DNA from: Desulfobacteraceae bacterium
GTDB taxonomy: Bacteria; Desulfobacterota; Desulfobacteria; Desulfobacterales; Desulfobacteraceae
Assembly: GCA_030638935.1 (NCBI GenBank)
Contig: DAOWDR010000659.1
Span: forward strand, 1 to 13,145
DNA: 13,145 bases
Direction: 5' to 3'
This document shows positions 1 through 8,200 of this stretch, in pieces. A program made the translations under genes and the position numbers. The notes beneath the pieces are model-generated. The model was not told the origin of the DNA. It did not search any database and worked only from the letters and a program-made list of their open reading frames with translations. Position 1 is the first letter of the stretch. Each line of letters opens with the position of its first letter.

Positions 1-336
1 CATCTCAAACCCAGTCGCCATGCCGAAAAGGATCGAGCCTAGGCCAGCCACCAGGTTCCCGGAGATAATGGATGTTCGGGCCCCCAATGTGTCTGCAATA
101 ACACCGGAGGGGATCTGCATCAAGGCATAGACGGCAAAATAGATGGCAGACAGGAACCCCAAACGGGTACCGTTGGTGTTGAAGTCTGCCATGAGAAATT
201 CAGATACCACCCCCGGGGCCATGCGGTGAAAATAAACCAAGATATAGGTGAGGATGAGAATAGCAAATATGGACCATCTGGCCAGCTCAAACCGGGAGTT
301 TGTCGTTTTAGAGAGAGTGATTGCTGCCAGCTTCAT
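1..336 (-). CDS. MFS transporter, N-terminal part (runs off the left edge)
   Basis: The minus strand reads 112 codons from an ATG at 334-336 to the window edge without a stop. After about 20 polar residues there is a hydrophobic helix (about 21-38), then the segment YFHRMAPGVV and a second helix (about 58-76). This is followed by GVIADTLGAR (78-87), which fits the conserved loop 2-3 motif A of the major facilitator superfamily (GxxxDxxGxR), and a third helix begins after it. A GAAGGA ribosome binding site sits about 8 bp before the ATG, supporting this start. The protein is therefore a secondary transporter of the inner membrane. The substrate cannot be told from this part, and the remaining roughly nine helices lie outside the window. 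Confidence 0.88.
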   Translation of the reverse strand, partial: MKLAAITLSKTTNSRFELARWSIFAILILTYILVYFHRMAPGVVSEFLMADFNTNGTRLGFLSAIYFAVYALMQIPSGVIADTLGARTSIISGNLVAGLGSILFGMATGFEM

Positions 337-722
337 ATGGGGATTCCTTCATGCTTCCCGGGATGTTAAAGTATCGAAACTAAAGGTTTATTGGAATTCT
401 GTCAACCAATTTCTTCAGTGATCCTCCCCCGGTATTGCAGACATTCATACAAGACTCTCTAAGTTAAATTGTCCATGTTGACCGGTATAAAGACTGACTG
501 ACTGGGATTTTAAAAAAGCACTACTGGCAGAAAAAGTGTCCATGTTTTTGATCAAGGGATGAGCGAGTTTTATAACGTGCAGTCTTCAAATTCTCAGCAT
601 GGCTAAAGTATTATTTTGGTATCCATGACAATTCAGGCTGCGGAATACTACTGACAGGAATAATTATTATTGACTACCCACACCTGCCTTGATTTTCTGT
701 ATCGTCAAGATAATCATCCAGG
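337..722. other. Gene-free stretch between the MFS gene and the amidohydrolase remnant
   Basis: No open frame with a ribosome binding site and recognisable protein was found. The right part of this stretch (about 660-722) may contain eroded 3' sequence of the neighbouring amidohydrolase, since short readable pieces occur there in more than one minus frame, but none could be aligned with confidence. A short (GACT)3 run occurs at 492-503. The left end carries the candidate MFS promoter. Confidence 0.5.
377..405 (-). promoter_or_regulatory. Candidate sigma70-like promoter for the MFS gene
   Basis: On the minus strand a perfect -35 hexamer TTGACA (400-405) is followed, after 17 bp, by TAGTTT (377-382), a weak -10 with three of six consensus bases. 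It lies 41 bp before the MFS start codon. The spacing and the -35 box are good, but the -10 is poor, so this is only a candidate. Confidence 0.35.
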
Positions 723-1434
723 TTATATGCCGATAATATTTAAGAAGTTTTCTCTCAAAATTTTATCTTGGATAGCTTGACTGGGAAAGATCCACATATA
801 CATTTTTATTGTTTTTAATTTTTTCCCATGCATCAGAATAAAGAGGGAATCCTGCATGTGCCAAGATAAGTTTGAGGTCGGGCACTTTTTTTAAAAGAAC
901 ATCATAATACCCATGTTCATCAAAGCCAGCATGAATAAGGAGAGGTTTCCCCATTTTAGTCAGTTCAACTGCAATCGGAAGCAACTCAATTGGTTGGTAG
1001 CGGTGCCAGAAAGGATGGGCCTTGATTCCTATAAAACCAGGTCTATCTTTCCACTTGTTCAACTCCAGAATTTGATCTTTACCACCTCTTGGATTTATAA
1101 ACACCCAAGCTAAAAATCTATCAGGGTTATTTGCTACAATTTGAAATACAGGGTCATTGTCAGGATTAGGGTAAAGTTAAAAAATACCCGCAGGGATTTT
1201 AATGTTCCCTTCTGGTGTAAAATTAGCCCCAAGAAGTTTGGCAAGGAAACGAAATTTTCTGTATGTTAATGAAAAACGGAAAATATTTAATATAAATTCT
1301 GATGGTTTAGGAATAGGTTCGTTTGTCACACCCATTAAAGCAACTTTGTCAACACCACATTCATCCATTTTTTTTAAAAGTTTATCGGCTGTTAAAAGCT
1401 TTGGCTCAAAATGATAATGGCAATCAATAATCAT
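723..1434 (-). pseudogene. Amidohydrolase_2 (TIM-barrel metal hydrolase) remnant, interrupted
   Basis: From an ATG at 1432-1434 the frame begins MIIDCHYHF, the HxH metal-binding start of the amidohydrolase superfamily. It is stopped by TAA at 1177-1179. The same frame continues directly after this stop as LYPNPDNDPVF and then with typical family blocks: GIKAHPFWH, PLLIHAGF and LILAHAGFP, which supply further candidate metal-binding histidines. This frame ends at TAA 763-765 after SQSSYPR. Shifting by one base at about 773 reads IQDKILRENFLNIIG down to a stop at 723-725, which fits a further helix of the fold. The final part, where the family normally carries the catalytic Asp of the 'FGTD' region, is not recognisable. 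An intact member would be near 280-300 residues; about 237 codons are traceable. It starts 11 bp after the stop of the acyltransferase-like remnant, so the two probably formed an operon. Substrate unknown. Splitting by a real TAA excludes selenocysteine or pyrrolysine read-through. Confidence 0.72.
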
Positions 1435-1445
1435 ACAAAACTCTT

Positions 1446-1933
1446 TTATTTTTGGTATACAATTCCAAGGGCAAGACCAGCTGATTTAAACATTGCTGTT
1501 TCTTCTTCTCCAATGATTTTGGTCTTGGCCTCCTCAAAATCAGAGACACGGACTGGGTTTAACTCATCCACTTCCGATTCTGCGCTCAGCATCTTGTACA
1601 ATTTATAATAAGTATGCCCATCTCCCAAGGTATGGTTCAATTGGCACAACCGCAACCTTAAACAATACTTCCTCTTTATCAGTTGCCGGTTTCGAACGTG
1701 CGCACTGGACAACAAACAATTAACGAGTTCTTCATAGGATTTGCCAAGCGAAAATCCCACATCTGATGATTCATATACAGAAAAATGTTTATCAACGGCA
1801 CTCTCAACATTAAACCTCTTTGCATATGTCATTGCCACGACTCCATCTGCCATGCTCTTTTTTACGATCCGTGATGTGATCCAGGGTTTTTTTTCAAGAT
1901 TTCTTTGCCCTCAACTGCAGGATTTTTAGTCAA
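1446..1933 (-). pseudogene. Condensation/acyltransferase-like protein remnant (HxxxDG motif), frameshifted
   Basis: A GGAG ribosome binding site (1940-1943) precedes a TTG at 1931-1933 that opens TKNPAVEGKEILKK. This frame fails just after an A8 run (T8 on the plus strand, 1887-1894). One extra A would join it to the long open frame reading PWITSRIVKKSMADGVVAM and onward to a TAA at 1446-1448. Inside that frame, positions about 1636-1683 look miscoded (arginine- and leucine-rich), while the next frame there reads TDKEEVLFKVAVVPIE, a far better beta-strand, before the first frame resumes with LNHTLGDGHTYYKLYKMLS. HTLGDG fits the HxxxDG active-site motif of CoA-dependent acyltransferases and condensation domains. 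Such proteins are usually about 400 residues with a second half; here the product would stop near 160. The exact family is not identified. A reader seeing only the 135-residue open frame (ATG 1851-1853) should treat it as a fragment. Confidence 0.6.
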
Positions 1934-2058
1934 TAGAAACTCCTTTTGAGATAAACCTATAGATATGAAATGCTAAAATTTTTGATCTATAATTCAATAC
2001 CAGCATTTATGTTCTGTGTAAATTATTTTTCCACAGGACCAACCCATTGCCCCTAAAG

Positions 2059-2087
2059 TTGACAAAAACAAGTGCATTTAGTATTTG
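2059..2087 (+). promoter_or_regulatory. Candidate promoter upstream of trkA
   Basis: TTGACA (2059-2064) is a perfect -35 box. Seventeen bases later comes TATTTG (2082-2087), which keeps only the first three -10 consensus bases. It would give a leader of about 130 bases before trkA, containing the direct repeat at 2124-2154. Weak evidence beyond the -35 box. Confidence 0.3.
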
Positions 2088-2123
2088 ATGGGTGTCCCGG
2101 CAGCCTGGTTGGCACTGGTCAGC

Positions 2124-2154
2124 CCAGGGTAGATCAATACCAGGGCAAATCAAT
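2124..2154 (+). repeat. Tandem 15-bp direct repeat upstream of trkA
   Basis: CCAGGGTAGATCAAT (2124-2138) and CCAGGGCAAATCAAT (2140-2154) match at 13 of 15 positions and start 16 bp apart. They lie 70-100 bp before the trkA start, downstream of the candidate -35/-10 pair. The arrangement resembles two adjacent binding sites for a regulator, but no known operator is recognised. Confidence 0.45.
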
Positions 2155-2223
2155 GATAGGGAAATATTGGGCCAGGAATATTTTGGTCTTTTGAATTGGC
2201 AAACAATGGAAAACATGTGATAT

Positions 2224-3642
2224 ATGAATGGAAATAAACCGGCAAAATCCACTAACATCCTGATTTTAGGACTGGGGGGTGTGGGCTATTACCTGGCCAA
2301 ACGCCTTGTCCATGAAGGGTATGCAATAACAGCCATTGAACCGGATGGCGAATTGCTTCGCCATGCAGACGGCAATATAGATGCCCGCCTGGTTCAGGGT
2401 AATGCCATGAGCATCGAATGCTGGAAGGAGGTGGGTGCCAAAAAAATGGATTATCTCATCGCAGTCACCGACAATGATGCCGTAAATATGATGAGTTGCC
2501 AGATTGCCCACCGCTTTGGCATTCCCCGGAAAATAGCCCGGGTTCGCTCCACTGAATTTGGAAGTAAAGACTCCCTCATGAGCGCCGGGGATCTTAAAAT
2601 TGATCTGATCATCCATCCGGAAGAGCTGGCTGCCCAGGAAATTTTCAGACTGATTAATCTTCGGGCAGGAAACGACATCATTGCCGTTGCCAAGGGTCAA
2701 ATACAGGCCATGGCCACCCGCATCCAGGAAAATTCCCCCCTTGCCCACAGGAAGCTCAAAGATATCTCCCGGGAATATAATGAGTTTCCCTTTAGGGTGG
2801 TTGCCATGACCAGGGGGATCACCACCATGATTCCCAGCGGGGAGGATGAGCTATTGCCCCAGGATCAAGCCTTTTTTATGGCCGGCAATAAAGATTTGAA
2901 CCGACTGATGGGACTGACAGGTGTTGAACAGCAAACCCGCCACCGTGTGATGATTATAGGAGGGGGGCTTGTGGGACGGAGACTGGCAGAGCTATTGGGA
3001 AAAACATTTGCGGTCAGGCTCATTGAAAAGGATGAGACCCTAGCCAAGGAGCTATCCTTTACACTGAAAAATGCAGAAGTGCTGCATGGTGACGGATCGG
3101 ATTCAGATGTGGTGGTTTCAGCCGGGTTGCTGGACATGGATACATTTATTACGGCCACAGGAGAAAATGAAACCAATATTATGACCTGCGTGCTGGCCAA
3201 ACATCTCATGACCTCACACAACAACAGTAAAAAAGGCAATCAGTCCAACAAACAGGCAAAATGCATTGCCCTTGTAAACAAGGAAGATTATGTGGTGCTT
3301 GCGGCGACAATGGGGTCTGATATCGCCATGAACAAAAAAATACTTGCCAGTAACAAGATTTTAAAATTTATTCGCAGGGGCGAGCTGATTTCCGTGGCCC
3401 ACCTCCACGGGTTTGATGCGGAAATGGTGGAAATTGTTGCTGCACCCAACTCACCCATTACCCGTAAACCCCTGTCCAAACTGAGTTCTTATTACAATAA
3501 TAAAATAATGGTCGGGGGCATCAATAAGGACGGGGTGTGGGAGGTTGCCGTCGGAGACACTATAATTCAAAATAATGAACGGGTGATTGTAATCTGCATG
3601 TCACAGCACTTAAAGGATGTCCAAAAATTATTTTTGGCTTGA
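2224..3642 (+). CDS. trkA: Trk potassium uptake system regulatory subunit TrkA
   Basis: This is a cytosolic NAD(H)/nucleotide-binding subunit that gates the TrkH potassium channel-like transporter. The 472 residues show the duplicated RCK layout. The first Rossmann domain has GLGGVG at 16-21 and the ribose-binding acidic residues E39/D41, followed by an RCK_C domain (about 143-230). The second Rossmann domain has GGGLVG at 246-251 and E268/D270, followed by a second RCK_C domain (about 388-470). Length is close to the usual 450-460; the small excess is a polar Asn/Lys/Ser-rich insert (about 330-346) in the second Rossmann domain. The ATG at 2224 is forced because an in-frame TGA lies at 2218-2220, although no good ribosome binding site precedes it. 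It converges on trkH with a 6-bp gap, so the two subunits must be expressed from separate promoters. Confidence 0.95.
   Translation: MNGNKPAKSTNILILGLGGVGYYLAKRLVHEGYAITAIEPDGELLRHADGNIDARLVQGNAMSIECWKEVGAKKMDYLIAVTDNDAVNMMSCQIAHRFGIPRKIARVRSTEFGSKDSLMSAGDLKIDLIIHPEELAAQEIFRLINLRAGNDIIAVAKGQIQAMATRIQENSPLAHRKLKDISREYNEFPFRVVAMTRGITTMIPSGEDELLPQDQAFFMAGNKDLNRLMGLTGVEQQTRHRVMIIGGGLVGRRLAELLGKTFAVRLIEKDETLAKELSFTLKNAEVLHGDGSDSDVVVSAGLLDMDTFITATGENETNIMTCVLAKHLMTSHNNSKKGNQSNKQAKCIALVNKEDYVVLAATMGSDIAMNKKILASNKILKFIRRGELISVAHLHGFDAEMVEIVAAPNSPITRKPLSKLSSYYNNKIMVGGINKDGVWEVAVGDTIIQNNERVIVICMSQHLKDVQKLFLA
3621..3637. terminator. Possible weak bidirectional hairpin at the trkA/trkH junction
   Basis: CCAAAAA (3621-3627), loop TTA, TTTTTGG (3631-3637) form a perfect 7-bp stem inside the last codons of trkA, just before the trkH stop. 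It could act in both directions between the convergent genes, but the stem is AT-rich and has no clean U-tract, so it may be incidental. Confidence 0.25.
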
Positions 3643-3648
3643 TTTGCC

Positions 3649-5103
3649 TTATTTTTTCCAGAAAGAGGGGTAAAAAATCACCAGGGCTGAAAACATTTCC
3701 AGCCTTCCCACGAGCATGTTCCAGGATAAGAACCATTTGCCTGTATCTGAAATAAAGGCAAAATTTTGGGACGGACCCACTCCGCCGAATCCAGGGCCTA
3801 TGTTCATCAAGGCTGAGATCACCGAACTCATGGCCGTTGTAATATCCATTGGATCCACAAGGGTCATGAAACACCCTCCCCCCATGATCAGAAAAATATT
3901 CACGATAAAATAAAAGATTGCCAGATGGATAATTTGGGAGTCCACCGGCCGCTGGTTCAAATGGACCGATACCACAGCCATGGGCCTGAAAAAGATCTGC
4001 TTGATGATGGCAACCCCGAATTTGATAATCAGAATATAATGAACAATTTTAATACCCGAGGTGGTGGACCCGGCACAGGCACCGATGAAACAGACAACAT
4101 ATATAAACATCTGGGCTGACTGGGGCCACAGCTCATAATCAGCTGTGGTAAACCCCGTGGTGGTAAGAATTGAAATGACCTGGAAAGTGGCATACCGGAT
4201 GGAATCAATAAAATTATAGGTATTTTCCTTCCATAAAATCAATGACACGACTCCGCAAAAAAAGAGCATGGCCATAAGATACCAGCGCAATTCCGTATTG
4301 TTTTTTATCACCTTCCAATTTCCCAGCATCATGTGATAAAAAAGCATAAATGTCATTCCGCCCAGAAACATGAACAAAATGATGACCCAGTCAAAGTAGG
4401 CATTATTATAATGCCCGATGCTGGCGTTATATGGGGAGTAACCAGAGGTTGAGACGGTTCCGAATGAATGACACAAAGAATCAAAAATGGACATGCCGCC
4501 AAAACACAGCAAAAGGGTTTCTAAAATGTTCAGTCCGATATAGATACCCCATAGCCAGATCATTGTATCTCTGTTCCGGGGAATAAATTTTTCCCGGGTG
4601 ATGACCTGGCCCGGGCTTGACTCAGCCCGAAATATCCGCACCCCCCCCATCCCATGGGGCAAAAAAATTATGGTCAATGTTAAAAAACCCATTCCCCCCA
4701 GCAAATGGGTCTGGCTCCGCCAGAATAACAATCCATGGGGAACTATTTCAATATCCGTCAGTATGGTGGCACCGGTTGTGGTATAGCCGGATATCATCTC
4801 AAAAAACGCATCGGTGAAGGAGGGTATTGATCCATGGATCATAAACGGCAGGCCGGAAACAGCAGAAATCAAAACCCATCCAAAAAAAGCTATGAAAAAG
4901 CCATCCTTTATATTTAACTCGTTACACCGCCGAAAAAACCGCCACAAAGGATAGCCCATACCAATGGAGAAAAGCCCTGTGACAGCTAGTGCATAGAGGT
5001 CATTTTCTCCGTAATAAAGGGAACAGATCATGGGAAACAGCATGGAAATGCCTGTTATGATCAATAATTTTCCCAGAACATTTGCTATGGTTTTATAATT
5101 CAT
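3649..5103 (-). CDS. trkH: Trk potassium transporter membrane subunit TrkH
   Basis: This inner-membrane, pore-forming potassium uptake protein partners with TrkA. The 484 residues match the family length and show the four repeated membrane-pore-membrane units. Filter segments are TTTGAT (108-113), STSGY (218-222), TTTGFTT (314-320) and NIGPG (434-438), giving filter glycines G111, G221, G317 and G436. The glycine/serine-rich gating loop in the third repeat is GSTTSGIK (345-352), and the last helix carries the conserved VGRLE (465-469) with R467, which in the family lies near the pore. The start is an ATG with GGA about 8 bp before it. The gene is on the opposite strand to trkA, tail to tail, an unusual layout for this pair. 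No clear promoter was found in the 141-bp gap behind the upstream STAND regulator gene, so read-through from that operon is possible. Confidence 0.95.
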   Translation of the reverse strand: MNYKTIANVLGKLLIITGISMLFPMICSLYYGENDLYALAVTGLFSIGMGYPLWRFFRRCNELNIKDGFFIAFFGWVLISAVSGLPFMIHGSIPSFTDAFFEMISGYTTTGATILTDIEIVPHGLLFWRSQTHLLGGMGFLTLTIIFLPHGMGGVRIFRAESSPGQVITREKFIPRNRDTMIWLWGIYIGLNILETLLLCFGGMSIFDSLCHSFGTVSTSGYSPYNASIGHYNNAYFDWVIILFMFLGGMTFMLFYHMMLGNWKVIKNNTELRWYLMAMLFFCGVVSLILWKENTYNFIDSIRYATFQVISILTTTGFTTADYELWPQSAQMFIYVVCFIGACAGSTTSGIKIVHYILIIKFGVAIIKQIFFRPMAVVSVHLNQRPVDSQIIHLAIFYFIVNIFLIMGGGCFMTLVDPMDITTAMSSVISALMNIGPGFGGVGPSQNFAFISDTGKWFLSWNMLVGRLEMFSALVIFYPSFWKK

Positions 5104-5244
5104 TCAATATCCAAATTTAATATAAAGGTAACCCAATCCCCGACTGCATTTTAAGTATTTTAACAATGCCCGAAAAGCCCAATCCTTTTTACATTAGAAC
5201 CCCCACCGGGATCAACCCCACCATGACTATTTTACAAGCCCGAA

Positions 5245-8200
5245 TTACAACTTTCGGATTTTATTATAAATCCCAAGGGTCTGGGATTCAGGTTCCGTGT
5301 CCAATTCATTTTTAAGGATGGAGCTGCATTCCTTGAACACGTGGAGGGCCTCGTTTTTACGTCCTGCATCTGCGTATAAAATCATCAGATTCCGGTAGGC
5401 GGCCTCAAAAAAAGGATCGGTTCCCAGGATAGCACGCCAGGTATCCACAGCTTGTTGCCACTGGTTCATGTCTTCGTGGAGCAGGGCTTTTTTCTGAAGG
5501 ATCTCAATATATTTGGACCTAAACAGATTCCTGCGCTGGCCAATCCATTCCAGGTAGGGATCTTCGGCAAAATAATCACCCTTATACAGCCCTGCTGCCC
5601 GGCCATAGCACCCAAGGGCCTCCTCAAGTTTATTGTCGGATTCAAGGCGGGCAGCCTCTGTTCCAAGGGCAATAAAGGCGTCTATATCCAGGCGGATCAA
5701 TTCCAAATCCAGGGAGACCAGGCCGGATTTCTGACTGACATAGGCATATCCGAATTCCTTGACCGGATCAGGCTCCAGCCCCTTTCTCAGGCGGTGGAGA
5801 TTAATCTTAAAATTCTTTTCCCCGGCACTGGCTCCGGCATCGGGCCAAAGGGCATCAATAAGAATCTCCTTGGGAATCTCCCTGGACCCGTTCATGACAA
5901 TTGCCTTTAAAAGGGATATGGGTTTGGCCCCCTCAAAGACGGATTTGTCCAATAGGATGTCGTTGACCCGGACATTGAATTCTCCCAGGGTATTTATTCT
6001 GATTTTAGGAAGAGCCAGTTTGTACAGACTTTTAAGCTGTTCCGTCCGCCGCATCCGCTCTTTTTTGGTCACAGCGGCAAGGGCCTGGACAATCTCTTCC
6101 AGGATAAGGGATGAAATTCCCTGGGAAACCAGCCGGCCAAGATAGGCTTTCATGGCATGATTTTCAAAAATCCCGGCAGAAAAGATCAACCCGGGCCGGG
6201 CCATATTGATCTGAACAATAACCCGGGCCAGGGTTTTTAAATCCAGAAGGGGAAAATAATAATACTGATTTTCCATGGACTTTTGAAGTCCTTGGGCAAG
6301 ATAGGTTTCACCCCTATTATCCTCCTTGAGCGAAAGACAGATAAGCCCCAGGATAAAACTGGTTTCGCAAAAATACAAATCCGATGCAATGCTTTTAAAA
6401 TAGGCAAGGACAGCTTCAAGCTCTTTTTGGGCTTTCCTAAAATCCGAAGTGTAAAAATAGGAAAAACCAAGGATCTGCCTGGCCAGAAAATAATGGATAT
6501 CCCCCCGTTTTGATGAGCCGAGCTCACTTACCGCTCTAAGGGCATCATCCTTTGCCTGTTCATATTTTTTTTCCCTTAAAAAACCCATGGCCTTGATGCG
6601 GTGGGAAATACCCAGATAAAAATCATTCCCCTCCAGGATTGAAAAATCCGACAAATGATCTGCCGTCTGAAGAGCCTGGGTAAATTGTCGGGTACCCACA
6701 AAATAAACGGCCCGGGCTTCCACAAACCCGGGATATAAAAAAATCAGACCGAATTTCTCTATATCTGCCTCAAACTTTTCCAATAGGCTCCCGGCCAGAT
6801 CAAACTCTCCTTTTTTCAGGGCATAGTCTATGTTGGTGATATTTTTAAGGGCCCTGTATTCAGGGTGCCGTCCCTCCTGGGTGATATCCTTGATCTTTTC
6901 CAGCATCTCCCTTGCCCGGGTAAAGTCCCCTGACTGGACAAATCCCAGGGTCAGTATGACCGATGCGTTTAGCTGCAAATCCTGATTTTCAATGCGTGTG
7001 GCAAGCAAAATGGCATTCCTGCAGGCAGATACTCCCTTGGGGATGTCTCCGTTTCCGGCAATATAGCCCAAACCGATCTGCTGCCAGAGAAGTGTCCTGG
7101 CCCAGGCATACCGATGTTTCCCCTTCAAAGATTTTAAGGCTGCTTCCCCGGCCAGTATCCATTTTAAGATCACCTGGGAAGGCTGGCGTATGAATACGGC
7201 CGCCTCAATCAAATAGGCAGTACAAAGCAAAATTCCCCTGTCATCTCCAAGGGCCTTAAAAGATCCAAGGGCCCGGTCAAAAGCATGTATATTTTCTTTC
7301 CCCCCTTTAATCCTGCGGGTCATGGTCCTGAAAAATATCAGCCAGGGATCCTTGTCAACCATACCCTTGGGAAGGGCAGCTATCCATTCGGCAAGCCCTG
7401 CCATCCTTCCGGTGATCACATAGTCGGTCCCCTTGATTTTGATGATCCTGGCAATATCGGAATAGGCCTTTGCTGCAATAAAGAAACCAATGGCCGCATC
7501 GTGGTCATTCCCCTCCCAGAAAAGATGCCCTACTTTTTTATGCAGGCCCTGGTAGTCCTTTTGATCAAGGGAGTTAAGAAGATCTTTTTTTAAAAAATCC
7601 CGGAACAAATTATTGTATTTATACACCGGCCATTTGCTGTCTGAATCGATCTTCTGGATAAACAGATTCCGCTTTTCCAACTCCTTTAAAATTGCGACAG
7701 GATCTGCTTGTGTAAAAAAATCCGTAAGCATCCTTGTATCCAGAACATCAAAAACAGCTGTTTTCATCAAAAACAACCGGGTGGGGGAAGGCAGGGTGTT
7801 GTAAATTTCCCGGGAAAAATATGAAAATGCCTCGGAAGAAAGCCGGTCTGGTAATTTTTCAAGATCCCGGGACCGCCTGATCGATTCACATACCAGGATA
7901 AGTCCCCCGGCCCAGCCCTCGGTGATTTTGAGAATTTTTTCACCCTCTTTTACCCCCATGGCTTTTTCCCCATGGGTGCACCTGGATTTATCCCTGAAAA
8001 AAGCAAGGGTTTCATCCAGGGTAAAGGCAAGGTCCTCATTATTAATGGAGATAAGGTTTTGTTTGATTTTCAATTGGTGAAGGCTTAGGGGCGGAAGGGT
8101 TCTGGATAAAAGAAAAAATCTGACAAAGCCTGGATTTTCCTGGATCAGATGTTGGATAAATGCAAAGGAAGACCCTTTTTCATCAAGGGATTCCATATCA

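Noticed and set aside
492..503. (GACT)3 tandem repeat
   Set aside because: Only three units; expected by chance in this length of DNA.
658..735. Short minus-strand reading NLDDYLDDTENQG as part of another gene
   Set aside because: Under 25 codons, bounded by stops and without any family resemblance that I can support.
1177..1179. Programmed read-through (selenocysteine or pyrrolysine) of the amidohydrolase stop
   Set aside because: The codon is TAA, not TGA or TAG, and a second frame break follows downstream.
2110..2130. Possible sigma54 promoter (TGGCAC)
   Set aside because: TGGCAC is present but the TTGC element at the required spacing is missing (AGCC instead).
2266..2748. 160-codon open frame antisense to trkA
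   Set aside because: Shadow of the first Rossmann and RCK_C codons of trkA; no family features.
5452..5910. 152-codon open frame on the plus strand
   Set aside because: It lies wholly inside the STAND/BTAD gene, antisense to its conserved winged-helix and BTAD codons, has no ribosome binding site and no recognisable protein pattern.
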